NCBI GenBank assembly: GCA_021323655.1
Contig: JAJPKO010000029.1
Location: 1 to 59,156, forward strand
Length of the DNA: 59,156 nt
Reading direction: 5' to 3'
Source of the DNA: Acidobacteriaceae bacterium
GTDB lineage: Bacteria; Acidobacteriota; Terriglobia; Terriglobales; Acidobacteriaceae
Positions 17,169 through 25,927 of the stretch are shown piece after piece; positions within the stretch are counted from its first letter, which is position 1, and every line of letters begins with the position of its first letter. Both the position numbers and the translations under genes were made by a program. The notes under the pieces are model-generated. The model was not told where the DNA came from and ran no database searches. It worked only from the letters and a program-made list of their open reading frames with translations.

Positions 17169-18170
17169 ATGATCCAGAGACGCATATTTCTGACATTTCT
17201 GTGCGCCTTGTTTTTCATGTTTTTCTTTGGCCTGAGCGCCTATGCCGATGCCGCTCTGCTGCTGGAGGAGCCTTTTGGTGAATTCGGCAGCATGAACCCG
17301 ACCGGACATGCGGCGATTTATCTTGACCATGTCTGCGCCGCATCGCTGACGGAGCTTCGCCTTTGCGGGGCGGGAGAGTTCGGCGTTGTCATCAGCCGGT
17401 ATCACAGGATTGGCGGATACGACTGGCTTGCAGTGCCATTGATTCCGTATCTCTATGCGGTGGATGAGCCGGAGGATGTTCCGGAAACCATTACTCCGCA
17501 GAAAGAACAGGTGCTGCGCGACAAATACCGGCGTGAACATCTGATGGCCGTTGCTCCGGACGATGGAAAGCATGAAATTCCGGGCGGCGAGTGGATCCAA
17601 TTGATTGGCGCGTCGTATGACCGGAAGATTTACGGCTACCAGATTGAGACGAGCCGGCAACAGGATGAGCGCTTGATTGAAGCCTTCAATGCGCGTGCGA
17701 ACCGTAGTCACTTCAATCTCTTCATTAACAACTGCGCGAATTTTGCGGAAATGGTCTTCAACTTTTATTATCCGCACTCCATTCACAGAAACTACATTGC
17801 CGATGTGGGACTGATGACGCCGAAACAGGCCGCGAAAAGCCTTGTGGCTTATAGCAGAAGGCATCGCGACCTGAAATTCAGCGCCTTTGTCATTCCGCAG
17901 GTACAGGGGCCAATTCATCGCAGTGACTCGGTAGACGGCGTGCTGGAGTCGCTGGTGAAGTCAAAGAAATATGTAATTCCGATTGTGGCGTTCCATCCGT
18001 TTATTGCTGGAGGACTGGCGGTGGCGTACCTGGAAAATGGCCGCTTCCATCCTGACCGGGATGCGAAGGTGTTCGACCCGGCAAAGGAATTTACGCGAGG
18101 CAAGCTGGAGGCTTCTTCTGCCGAAGATGCGCCAGGAACAATCCGCTCTACGGGAACGGGAACCAATTAG
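17169..18170 (+). CDS. Exported protein with a possible permuted papain-like fold
   Basis: 333 residues from ATG 17169, chosen because it gives a strong signal peptide (MIQRR, long hydrophobic stretch, ending AYADA) and follows AGGAGA; the frame is open 32 codons further up. Two elements stand out: TGHAAIYLDHVC near residue 55 and LFINNCANFAEMVFNFYYP near residue 190. A His in GHxxIY followed much later by NNCxxFAE is the order seen in circularly permuted papain-like families (LRAT, PPPDE, DUF4105-like). Predicted periplasmic thiol hydrolase or acyltransferase. Family membership is inference. Confidence 0.6.
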   Translation: MIQRRIFLTFLCALFFMFFFGLSAYADAALLLEEPFGEFGSMNPTGHAAIYLDHVCAASLTELRLCGAGEFGVVISRYHRIGGYDWLAVPLIPYLYAVDEPEDVPETITPQKEQVLRDKYRREHLMAVAPDDGKHEIPGGEWIQLIGASYDRKIYGYQIETSRQQDERLIEAFNARANRSHFNLFINNCANFAEMVFNFYYPHSIHRNYIADVGLMTPKQAAKSLVAYSRRHRDLKFSAFVIPQVQGPIHRSDSVDGVLESLVKSKKYVIPIVAFHPFIAGGLAVAYLENGRFHPDRDAKVFDPAKEFTRGKLEASSAEDAPGTIRSTGTGTN

Positions 18171-18186
18171 CTGCTTCTGCAAAACG

Positions 18187-18975
18187 CTATTTGCTTAATG
18201 CGGCTTCGATGGCCTTCTCGGCGAGTGGGGCCATAATGCGGTATCCGGCGTCATTGGGATGCAGCCCGTCATTGGCAAGATCTTTGCGCATCATTCCGTT
18301 ACTGTCCACCATTGCAGAGTAGTAATCGAGATATATGAGACCATTGACCTGGCAGTATTGGCGCAGCCAATGATTGAGTTCGACGATCTTCTGCGGTGAA
18401 CGCTGGAGGAAAAAGGACGACCGTTCCGGGAAGTAGTTGTGAATGGGAGTCACGGAAGAAAAGATGATCTGGACAGAGTGCGCGCGTGCGAGTTCGGCCA
18501 GGGATGCATAGTTATCTTCGATCTGCTCCACGGTGACTGGCCCTGTGTTTCCGGCGATGTCGTTTGTTCCTGCGAGAACAACAACTACTTTGGGGTGCAG
18601 GTTGATTACGTCCTGGTGGAAGCGGACCAGCATCTGCGAAGTCGTCTGGCCGCTGATACCGCGATTGATATAGTCCTTGCCGGGGAAATAGTTATCCAGG
18701 TGCCAGCCCCACGTGATGGAATCGCCGAAGAAGATGACGCGGTTTTCTCTAGTACCAACAGGCGGCAACTTTACGTTTGCCTCTTGATATTGAGCAAGCT
18801 CGCCATAGTCATTCATATAGACCGATACGCGGCTTTCGCGCCACCGTTCAAGGCTGAGCGCGGCCTGTGCAGCTGGACTGTGTTCCACGTCAGGAACGGC
18901 TGATGGGGATGGAGTAGTTTGGGCAACACATAACGACGCGGCGGCAAAGAGGATGGCACAGAGAAGTTTTCGCAT
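18187..18975 (-). CDS. Exported GDSL/SGNH hydrolase
   Basis: 262 residues with a signal peptide (MRKLLCAILFAAASLCVAQ). The four SGNH blocks are present: Ser86 in FFGDSITWGW, Gly109 in GISGQTTS, Asn138 in AGTNDI, and Asp236/His239 in DGLHPND. This set is typical of esterases and carbohydrate deacetylases acting outside the cytoplasm; the substrate is not predictable. It converges with the papain-like gene (16 bp between stops) and is divergent from kynA. Confidence 0.9.
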   Translation of the reverse strand: MRKLLCAILFAAASLCVAQTTPSPSAVPDVEHSPAAQAALSLERWRESRVSVYMNDYGELAQYQEANVKLPPVGTRENRVIFFGDSITWGWHLDNYFPGKDYINRGISGQTTSQMLVRFHQDVINLHPKVVVVLAGTNDIAGNTGPVTVEQIEDNYASLAELARAHSVQIIFSSVTPIHNYFPERSSFFLQRSPQKIVELNHWLRQYCQVNGLIYLDYYSAMVDSNGMMRKDLANDGLHPNDAGYRIMAPLAEKAIEAALSK

Positions 18976-19086
18976 GAGCGCAAGATATCATCCGGGCAAA
19001 ACGGTTTACCAGAAAGATGAGAGCTTCGGCATGATCTGCCTGCTGTCTCGCCTGGCGGAATGAAAATTAAATTTGTAACAACATGC

Positions 19087-19116
19087 TTGACAACTCCTGC
19101 ATGAAGCAAGCATTCT
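19087..19116 (+). promoter_or_regulatory. Possible promoter for kynA-kynU
   Basis: A perfect -35 TTGACA (19087-19092), an 18-bp spacer and CATTCT (19111-19116) as -10. A transcript from here would have a leader of about 70 bases that contains the hairpin at 19157-19184. The -10 is only fair. Confidence 0.45.
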
Positions 19117-19156
19117 TTTGCGTTTTGTTACTTTCACTTTGGTTGTATGCCTCCCT

Positions 19157-19192
19157 GGCCTGACAGACAATGTTCTATCAGGCCTATTTTTT
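19157..19192 (+). promoter_or_regulatory. Attenuator-like hairpin and T run touching the kynA start codon
   Basis: GGCCTGACAGA (19157-19167) pairs with TCTATCAGGCC (19174-19184) with one mismatch, followed by TATTTTTT (19185-19192); the ATG of kynA is the next base. No plus-strand gene lies upstream, so this terminator-like element would sit inside the kynA leader. It may control readthrough or mask the start region. Confidence 0.55.
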
Positions 19193-20053
19193 ATGCCCGA
19201 CTTTGAAGAAAATCGCAGACCACTCGAATCCGGTATCGTTACTGATTTTCATGACCGCATGAGCTATGCGGGATACCTGTGCCTGGATGGGCTTTTGGCG
19301 CAGCAACGGCCATTGTCGAAACCTCAGCACCATGATGAGATGCTGTTCATCATTCAGCACCAGGTATCAGAGCTGTGGATCAAGCAACTGATCCACGAAC
19401 TCACGGCAGCCATACATTTTGTGCAGCAGGACCAGCTTGATCCGTGCTTCAAAATACTTTCGCGGGTCAAACTTATCCAGATGCAACTGTTTGACCAGTG
19501 GGCCGTGCTGGAAACGCTGACGCCTTCAGAGTACATGGAATTTCGTGGGGTGCTGGGACATGCGTCGGGGTTCCAGTCGTTCCAGTACCGCAAGCTGGAA
19601 TTTCTTCTGGGGAACAAGAACCGGGACGCGATCCGCGTGTTTTCACACGCGCTGGAGATTTACCAGGATTTGGAGAGAACGCTTCATGCGCCCAGTCTCT
19701 ACGACGAATTCCTGCGCCACCTGAAGCGTCGCGGGCTGGCTGTTCCTGATTTATGCGTGGAGCGCGACTGGTCGGAGCCATACCACAAGAACGAAGAATT
19801 AGTAGAGGTCTTCCGGCTGATCTACGAGCATCCCCGCGAATATTGGGACGCTTATGAGATGTGCGAGAAGCTGGTGGACGTGGAAGAGTATTTCCAGCTA
19901 TGGCGCTTTCGCCATATGAAGACTGTCGAGCGGATCATCGGGTTTCGCGCCGGAACGGGTGGCTCGTCTGGAGTCGGATTTTTGAAGCAGGCGCTGGAAC
20001 TCACATTTTTTCCGGAATTGTTTGCGGTGCGCACATGGCTAAAACAGAAATGA
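19193..20053 (+). CDS. kynA: Tryptophan 2,3-dioxygenase
   Basis: 286 residues from ATG 19193; an upstream frame to 19118 would run through the hairpin and lacks homology. Haem enzyme opening the indole ring of tryptophan to N-formylkynurenine. Seen: His56 in QHQVSELWIKQ, Arg118 in FRGVLG (substrate carboxylate), haem-ligand His241 in FRHMKTVERIIG, and FRAGTGGSSGV. Length and residue numbering match the Xanthomonas enzyme closely. No good Shine-Dalgarno is visible because the hairpin and T run occupy the site. It overlaps kynU by four bases. Confidence 0.95.
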   Translation: MPDFEENRRPLESGIVTDFHDRMSYAGYLCLDGLLAQQRPLSKPQHHDEMLFIIQHQVSELWIKQLIHELTAAIHFVQQDQLDPCFKILSRVKLIQMQLFDQWAVLETLTPSEYMEFRGVLGHASGFQSFQYRKLEFLLGNKNRDAIRVFSHALEIYQDLERTLHAPSLYDEFLRHLKRRGLAVPDLCVERDWSEPYHKNEELVEVFRLIYEHPREYWDAYEMCEKLVDVEEYFQLWRFRHMKTVERIIGFRAGTGGSSGVGFLKQALELTFFPELFAVRTWLKQK

Positions 20054-21252
20054 ATTCGATGATTCAGGACGCCGTGGCCTGTCTCGGCCCAGGGCCGCTC
20101 ACGGAAGATGCTATTCAGCAGCATGTTGCACCGTTGTTCTCCCACGTGCTCGCGAGCGAGAGGATTTATCTCGCCAACCACTCGCTGGGGCGCCCGCTGG
20201 ATGCGATGTCCGATGACGTACGCGAGGGCCTTTCGCTATGGGAAACAAAGCTTGGTGATGCGTGGGACGAGTGGCTCGCAGAGCGCGAGGCGTTCCGCGC
20301 TCGTGTGGCTGCGCTCATTCATGCTCCGCGTGCTGATTGCATTGTGCCAAGGACGTCTGCCGGGCAAGGGCTACGTGCTGTGTTGAATGCGCTTCCGGGC
20401 AAGCTGCGCGTCCTGAGCACGCGTGGGGAATTTGATTCGATTGATGTGATTTTGAAACAGTACGCTTCTGTGGGGCGCATCTGGGTGAGATGGGTGCAGC
20501 CGGACGCAGACGGCTACTTTTCTGTTGAGCGTGTTATCGAGCATCTGCACGAAGGCGTGGACCTGGTGGTCATTTCGCAAGTGATGTTTATGACCGGGCA
20601 ATTGCTCGCGGGTCTCGACCAACTTGCGGAAGCATGCCATCCTGTGGGGGCGAAGCTGCTGGTGGACGCTTATCACGCCGTCGGCGCGCTACCCGTAGAT
20701 GTTTCCACGATACGAGCTGATATTATGATCGGCGGCAGTTACAAATATCTGCGCGGAGGGCCGGGAGCAGCATTTCTTTATCTCTCGCCGGAGATTTTAG
20801 AAGGCGGGCTGCGGCCGCTGGATACTGGATGGTTTGCCCGCGACAATGCGTTCAGCTTCGAGCGGACGGATGTTCCTGTGCTCAAGCGCGGAGGGGATGC
20901 GTTTCTGGAAGCGACTCCGCCTGTGCTGACGTGGTATCAGGCGCGAAGTGGACAGCAATTTACGCTGGCGATGAGCGTGGAGCGACTGCGCGAATATGGC
21001 CTTATGCAGCTTGCGCGGCTGAAGCAGTACCTTGCTGACGCCGGTGTCCATGCTACGGGTGGCGATGCAGAGCATGGGGCTTTTCTGGTTGTGCGCCATG
21101 CGAGGGCCGGAGATCTGGTGAAAAAGCTGGAGGAGAGCGGAATCATCACGGATGCTCGCGGGGAGTGCCTGCGGATTTGCCCCGACTGCCTTACGCGTGA
21201 TACAGAACTGCGTGCGGTTGCAGATGCTTTAAGCAGGGTTATTTCATCTTGA
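20050..21252 (+). CDS. kynU: Probable kynureninase (class V aminotransferase fold)
   Basis: 400 residues from ATG 20050, whose ATGA overlaps the kynA stop; ATG 20035 is an alternative. PLP enzyme that would split kynurenine (or 3-hydroxykynurenine) into anthranilate and alanine. Seen: PLP lysine Lys232 in GGSYKYLRGGPG, DAYHAVGALPVD with the cofactor Asp, and SQVMFMTGQL. The sequence is not the most typical kynureninase, so the call leans on coupling to kynA; another class V lyase is possible. A kynurenine formamidase is not seen nearby. Confidence 0.75.
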   Translation: MNSMIQDAVACLGPGPLTEDAIQQHVAPLFSHVLASERIYLANHSLGRPLDAMSDDVREGLSLWETKLGDAWDEWLAEREAFRARVAALIHAPRADCIVPRTSAGQGLRAVLNALPGKLRVLSTRGEFDSIDVILKQYASVGRIWVRWVQPDADGYFSVERVIEHLHEGVDLVVISQVMFMTGQLLAGLDQLAEACHPVGAKLLVDAYHAVGALPVDVSTIRADIMIGGSYKYLRGGPGAAFLYLSPEILEGGLRPLDTGWFARDNAFSFERTDVPVLKRGGDAFLEATPPVLTWYQARSGQQFTLAMSVERLREYGLMQLARLKQYLADAGVHATGGDAEHGAFLVVRHARAGDLVKKLEESGIITDARGECLRICPDCLTRDTELRAVADALSRVISS

Positions 21253-21262
21253 GGGACCTTTC

Positions 21263-21296
21263 TTCTCCCTTTGCTACATAAAAGATGGGTGTCCCG
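21263..21296. repeat. Dispersed intergenic palindrome, degenerate copy C
   Basis: Contains CCCTTTGCTACATAAAAGAT followed by GGGTGTCCC, flanked upstream by GGGACC, giving an imperfect hairpin between the convergent kynU and kdpC stop codons. The core matches the other copies but the right arm is eroded. It may terminate either gene. Confidence 0.4.
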
Positions 21297-21307
21297 CTCT
21301 CTAACAA

Positions 21308-21877
21308 TCAGTGCTGCTGCAGCGCGTCGAGAGCAAGGTTTAATTCGAGCACATTGACACGCGGCTCGCCCAGGATGCCAAACTGACGAGGCTGTATGTG
21401 GGCCATGACCAGATTGCGCACGACACTTTCGTCCAGGCCTCTGATCTGGGCGATGTGACGCACCTGAAACAAGGCGGCCGCGGGCGTGATGTCCGGATCA
21501 AGTCCTGATCCTGAAGCAGTAACAAGATCAATGGGCACCGTCTGGCCATTTGCCTCCTGCTGGTATTTTGCAGCATCTGCCTGGATGCGCGTGAGCAGCT
21601 TCTGACTGGATGGAGCGAGATTGGAGCCACCAGACGAAGTTGCGTCATAACCATTTCCTGCCGCAGAGGGACGGCCATGGAAGTACCTGTCCGCAGCAAA
21701 ACTCTGTCCAATGATGCGTGATCCGATAAGCTGCCCGTTGCGCGAAATGAGCTGGCCATCTGCCTTGTTGGGAAAAACGAGGTGGGCGAATGCAGTTATG
21801 GCGAGCGGATACAAAATGCCCAGCAGCAAAGTGGTAATCAGCGTAAATCGAATCGCAATTATAAGAGTTTGCTTCAT
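21308..21877 (-). CDS. kdpC: Potassium-transporting ATPase KdpC subunit
   Basis: 189 residues from ATG 21877, which has GAGG seven bases upstream; a GTG at 21889 overlapping the kdpB stop is the alternative. One N-terminal membrane segment (IAIRFTLITTLLLGILYPLAITAF), then an extracytoplasmic domain with the family landmarks GSRIIGQSF, YFHGRPSA and SGSGLDPDITPAAAL. KdpC helps assemble and catalyse the KdpFABC complex. Last gene of the kdp operon. Confidence 0.96.
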   Translation of the reverse strand: MKQTLIIAIRFTLITTLLLGILYPLAITAFAHLVFPNKADGQLISRNGQLIGSRIIGQSFAADRYFHGRPSAAGNGYDATSSGGSNLAPSSQKLLTRIQADAAKYQQEANGQTVPIDLVTASGSGLDPDITPAAALFQVRHIAQIRGLDESVVRNLVMAHIQPRQFGILGEPRVNVLELNLALDALQQH

Positions 21878-21885
21878 GGGTATCC

Positions 21886-23919
21886 TCACACCAGGTGCAG
21901 GCCGTTTAAGACGATGTCAATGAGCTTGATGCCTACGAAGGGCACGATGATTCCACCAATGCCATAGATCAGCAGATTGCGCCGAAGCAAGGCCTGTGCG
22001 GATTTCGGCGCGTACTTGACGCCACGCAGTGCCAGCGGAACAAGCGCAATGATGATGATCGCGTTAAAGACGACTGCGGAAAGAATTGCTGAGTGCGGAG
22101 TGGCCAGATGCATGATGTTCAGCGCATTGAGGACCGGAAACACACCCGCAAACATGGCCGGAATGATGGCGAAGTATTTTGCGACGTCATTCGCAATGGA
22201 AAAGGTCGTCAAAGCGCCGCGCGTCATAAGAAGCTGCTTGCCGATCTCGACAATCTCAATAAGCTTGGTTGGATTGGAATCGAGGTCTACCATGTTGCCG
22301 GCTTCCTTCGCTGCCTGAGTGCCAGTGTTCATGGCAACGCCCACGTCGGCCTGAGCAAGTGCGGGGGCGTCGTTGGTGCCATCTCCGGTCATGGCAACGA
22401 GTTTTCCTTTTGCCTGCTCACGCTTGATGAGGGCCATTTTGTCTTCGGGCCTAGCTTCGGCGAGAAAATCATCCACACCTGCTTCGCGTGCAATGACGGC
22501 GGCAGTCAGTGGGTTGTCGCCGGTAATCATGATGGTGCGAATGCCCATGGCGCGGAGGCGCGACAGACGCTCGCGCAGGCCGCCTTTCACGATGTCCTTG
22601 AGATAGACCACACCGAGCGCGACATTATTTTCCGCGACGACGAGCGGCGTTCCGCCAAGGCGCGCGATCTCTTCCACTTTGTCGCTGACCTGACGTGGGA
22701 GGGACGAGCCTTGCTGCTCCAGAAAACGCGCAATGGCATCGGCTGAGCCTTTGCGGACAGTGATACCGGGGAGGTCCACACCGGACATGCGCGTCTGGGC
22801 CGTAAAGGGAACAAACTGTGCCTGCATTCCAGTCAGGTCACGTCCGCGCAGGTTGTACTTCTCTTTTGCAAGTACGACGATGGAACGGCCTTCGGGGGTC
22901 TCGTCGGCAAGTGAGGCGAGTTGGGCGGCATCTGCGAGATGTTCTGTGGTGATGCCTGGAGCCGGGCAGAACTCAGTTGCCTGGCGATTCCCAAGCGTGA
23001 TGGTGCCGGTCTTGTCCAGGAGGAGAGTGTTTACATCACCCGCTGCTTCCACTGCGCGGCCAGACATGGCAAGGACGTTGTACTGGACCAGGCGATCCAT
23101 ACCGGCGATGCCAATGGCAGACAAGAGACCGCCAATGGTTGTTGGAATCAAGCAGACCAGCAATGACACGAGCACGAAGATGGTCTGCGGTGCGTGCGAG
23201 TAGATGGCAAATGGCTGCAAGGTCGCGACGGCGAGCAGAAAGACGATCGTGAGTCCGGAAAGAAGAATGCTGAGCGCAATCTCATTTGGGGTTTTCTGGC
23301 GCTCGGCGCCTTCAACCAATGCGATCATGCGATCGAGAAATGTTTCGCCGGGATTCGATGTGATGCGAACCTTGATCCAGTCGGACAGTACGCGTGTGCC
23401 GCCTGTGACGGCGGAGCGGTCCCCGCCGGCCTCGCGAATGACGGGAGCGGATTCTCCCGTGATGGCAGATTCATCTACGGAGGCCACGCCTTCGATGACC
23501 TCGCCATCTCCGGCAATGAATTGTCCGGCTTCTACCTTGATGATGTCGCCAGCGCGAAGCTGGGAGCTGTTGACGGCCTCGGTGGTGCCATCTTTACGAA
23601 AGCGGTAGGCGATGGTTTCACCTTTGGCCTTGCGCAGCGTATCTGCCTGGGCTTTCCCTCGCCCCTCAGCCATGGCTTCTGCGAAATTCGCGAAGAGCAC
23701 GGTGAACCAGAGCCAAAGAGTGATCTGCAGATCGAATGCGAAGCCGGCGCGATGCTGTATGAGGTCCTGAATAAGCAGGCCGGTGGTGACGACGCTTCCG
23801 ATTTCAACCACGAACATGACCGGGTTCCTGACCATGACACGCGGGTCGAGTTTGGCGACCGCACCAACCAATACCTGCCGAAGAATTACTGGATTCCAGA
23901 GACTTTGCCTTTTTGCCAT
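21886..23919 (-). CDS. kdpB: Potassium-transporting P-type ATPase KdpB subunit
   Basis: 677 residues from ATG 23919, preceded by GGAG; a GTG four codons earlier is possible. ATP-hydrolysing subunit of the high-affinity potassium pump. The phosphorylated Asp is residue 302 in [30 protein letters not shown] and [12 protein letters not shown] are all present. The length equals that of typical KdpB. kdpA ends 17 bases upstream and kdpC follows with overlapping or near-adjacent start. Confidence 0.97.
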   Translation of the reverse strand: MAKRQSLWNPVILRQVLVGAVAKLDPRVMVRNPVMFVVEIGSVVTTGLLIQDLIQHRAGFAFDLQITLWLWFTVLFANFAEAMAEGRGKAQADTLRKAKGETIAYRFRKDGTTEAVNSSQLRAGDIIKVEAGQFIAGDGEVIEGVASVDESAITGESAPVIREAGGDRSAVTGGTRVLSDWIKVRITSNPGETFLDRMIALVEGAERQKTPNEIALSILLSGLTIVFLLAVATLQPFAIYSHAPQTIFVLVSLLVCLIPTTIGGLLSAIGIAGMDRLVQYNVLAMSGRAVEAAGDVNTLLLDKTGTITLGNRQATEFCPAPGITTEHLADAAQLASLADETPEGRSIVVLAKEKYNLRGRDLTGMQAQFVPFTAQTRMSGVDLPGITVRKGSADAIARFLEQQGSSLPRQVSDKVEEIARLGGTPLVVAENNVALGVVYLKDIVKGGLRERLSRLRAMGIRTIMITGDNPLTAAVIAREAGVDDFLAEARPEDKMALIKREQAKGKLVAMTGDGTNDAPALAQADVGVAMNTGTQAAKEAGNMVDLDSNPTKLIEIVEIGKQLLMTRGALTTFSIANDVAKYFAIIPAMFAGVFPVLNALNIMHLATPHSAILSAVVFNAIIIIALVPLALRGVKYAPKSAQALLRRNLLIYGIGGIIVPFVGIKLIDIVLNGLHLV

Positions 23920-23936
23920 TGCTTTCTCCACCGCGC

Positions 23937-25658
23937 CTAAAAGAGCTGCCCAGCGCGCAGCAGCAGGTGTTCAAGGGTGGGCCCGAGACTGAGGACCGAG
24001 AAAAATGTGAGTGCGCCGACGATGAGGATGATGCCCGTGAGCAAGACAGTAAACAGGCTGGTATGGACGGGGAATGTTCCAGGCGATGGCGGCACGCTCT
24101 TTTTCCGGGCCAGATTTCCGGCCAGCGCGAGCACGGGCACCATCATGAGGAAACGGCCGATGAGCATAGTAAAACCGAGACTCACGTTATACCAATGCGT
24201 GTTAGTGCTAAGTCCGCCAAAGGCAGAGCCGTTGTTTCCCGCTCCTGAAGTGAAGGCGTACAGTATTTCAGTCAATCCGTGTGGGCCATTATTACCCAGC
24301 GCATTCAGCCCCATGGGCAACAGAGAAGAGATCGCGGTGAAAACCAGAATGACAAGCGGAAAGATGAGCACGTAGAGCATGGACATCTTTACGTCATACG
24401 CTTCTATCTTTTTGCCAAGATATTCTGGCGTGCGACCCACCATAAGACCAGCTATGAATACTGCGAGTACAACATAGATGAGGACACCATAGAGGCCAGA
24501 TCCCACACCGCCGAAGACAACTTCACCAAGCATGATGTTCACAAGCGGAACCATCCCGCCCAAGGACGTGAACGAGTCGAATTGGGAGTTGATGGCGCCG
24601 CAACTTGCGTCCGTAGTAACAGTGGCAAAAAGCGCAGACTGCGAGATACCAAATCGCACTTCTTTACCTTCCATGTTGCCGCCCGCCTGCAAGGAAGTGG
24701 CGTGCTGGTCTATGCCGTGAAGTAGAGGGTGCGGCTGCGCTTCGGCCCAGTACGCTGTAGCGAATCCAGCGGCGAAGAGCACAGCCATACAGGCGAAGAC
24801 GGCCCATCCATGTCCGGGTGATCCCGTCATCTTTCCCAGAGCCACGGTGAGGGCCGCCGGGATGATGAAGATAGACAGCATTTCAAGGAAGTTGGTGAAA
24901 GGCGTGGGGTTCTCAAAAGGATGTGCGCTATTCGCGCCAAAGAACCCGCCGCCGTTGGTGCCGAGCATCTTGATGGCTTCCTGTGAAGCAACCGGCCCCT
25001 GTGCGAGGGTTTGCGTCTGATGTTCGACGGTAGTGACGGTAGTGTAGGGTTTGAGGTTCTGGACGACTCCCTGCTGAACGAGCAAGCCAGCGCAAATGAT
25101 ACAGAGCGGCAGCAGGACATAGAGCACGGAGCGAGTGGCATCCACCCAGAAATTTCCGATGGTCTTTGATTCCCTGCGGGCGATACCGCGCACAAGGGCA
25201 ATGGCCACGGCAATGCCAACGGCCGCGCTCAAAAAATTGTGATAAGCAAGCCCGACCATCTGGGTGAAGTAGCTCATGACGGCTTCACCGGAATAGGACT
25301 GCCAATTTGTATTCGTAGTGAACGAAGCAGCAGTATTCCAGGCGAGGTCAGGAACGATGCCGGCAAAGTGCTGGGGGTTCCACGGTAGCCAGTGCTGTGC
25401 GCGCTCAATGAAATACGTCAGCAGCATGGAGACGATGCTGAACAATAGCACCGCAATCGTGTACTGGCTCCAGGACATTTCTTCATCGGGACGAACGCCG
25501 AAGAGCCGGTACAGCAACCGCTCGATGGGACCCAACACAGGATCCATGAAGGTCCGCTCGCCCTGAAAGACGCGGGCCATGTATAACCCGAGCGGGCGCA
25601 TGAGCAAAATGAGGACAAAAGAAAAAAGCAGGAATTGGAGCCATCCATTACCTGTCAT
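23937..25658 (-). CDS. kdpA: Potassium-transporting ATPase KdpA subunit
   Basis: 573 residues with about ten membrane segments; the potassium-binding and channel-like subunit. Selectivity-filter-like loops are seen: [46 protein letters not shown] and [15 protein letters not shown] at 25658, two bases after the kdpF stop. The protein looks complete and normal in length. Confidence 0.97.
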   Translation of the reverse strand: MTGNGWLQFLLFSFVLILLMRPLGLYMARVFQGERTFMDPVLGPIERLLYRLFGVRPDEEMSWSQYTIAVLLFSIVSMLLTYFIERAQHWLPWNPQHFAGIVPDLAWNTAASFTTNTNWQSYSGEAVMSYFTQMVGLAYHNFLSAAVGIAVAIALVRGIARRESKTIGNFWVDATRSVLYVLLPLCIICAGLLVQQGVVQNLKPYTTVTTVEHQTQTLAQGPVASQEAIKMLGTNGGGFFGANSAHPFENPTPFTNFLEMLSIFIIPAALTVALGKMTGSPGHGWAVFACMAVLFAAGFATAYWAEAQPHPLLHGIDQHATSLQAGGNMEGKEVRFGISQSALFATVTTDASCGAINSQFDSFTSLGGMVPLVNIMLGEVVFGGVGSGLYGVLIYVVLAVFIAGLMVGRTPEYLGKKIEAYDVKMSMLYVLIFPLVILVFTAISSLLPMGLNALGNNGPHGLTEILYAFTSGAGNNGSAFGGLSTNTHWYNVSLGFTMLIGRFLMMVPVLALAGNLARKKSVPPSPGTFPVHTSLFTVLLTGIILIVGALTFFSVLSLGPTLEHLLLRAGQLF

Positions 25659-25660
25659 CG

Positions 25661-25750
25661 TCAGAATTTCTCCGGATAGAGCAGGGTGGCCACCAGATAG
25701 GCCATCACAAGCACGGTAATTACAAGAACGATCAGCGTGAGTATGCTCAT
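25661..25750 (-). CDS. kdpF: KdpF, small stabilising subunit of the Kdp complex
   Basis: A 29-residue hydrophobic peptide ending in TLLYPEKF, the typical KdpF tail, with a single membrane helix (MSILTLIVLVITVLVMAYLV). ATG 25750 is preceded by GAGG with an 8-base spacing. The stop lies two bases before the kdpA start, so translation is coupled. KdpF packs against KdpA and stabilises the complex. Confidence 0.9.
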   Translation of the reverse strand: MSILTLIVLVITVLVMAYLVATLLYPEKF

Positions 25751-25755
25751 GGTGT

Positions 25756-25842
25756 TTACCTCAGGCGCTCACACGCGCGCACATAGATGAGCGCAACGGC
25801 AAAGAAAACAAAGGTGATTGCGACCAATAGAATGTCCCACAT
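25756..25842 (-). CDS. Tiny single-helix membrane peptide, first gene of the kdp operon
   Basis: 28 residues: begins MWDILLVAITFVFF, one hydrophobic helix, then an Arg/Cys-containing end YVRACERLR. The stop codon lies five bases before the kdpF start, and the kdpF ribosome site (GAGG) overlaps its last codons, which argues for coupled translation. I believe similar peptides occur ahead of kdpF in other bacteria, but I cannot confirm this here. Likely an extra small subunit or regulator of Kdp. Start with GAGAG upstream. Confidence 0.65.
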   Translation of the reverse strand: MWDILLVAITFVFFAVALIYVRACERLR

Positions 25843-25893
25843 AAATGAGCTCTCAGGGCCATTTTTTATTTGAATGAGAGGCCGCTAAATCGC

Positions 25894-25915
25894 GTATAAG
25901 GAAGGTATAAGGAAG
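25894..25915 (-). promoter_or_regulatory. Tandem 11-bp direct repeat upstream of kdp, candidate KdpE site
   Basis: On the minus strand CTTCCTTATAC occurs twice with no gap (25915-25905 and 25904-25894). OmpR-type response regulators bind head-to-tail repeats with about 11-bp periodicity. About 20 bases further on, TTCAAAT (25874-25868) could serve as -10 element. The site lies between the kdpE stop codon and the first small kdp gene. Confidence 0.6.
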
Positions 25916-25927
25916 TCGTAAATACTG

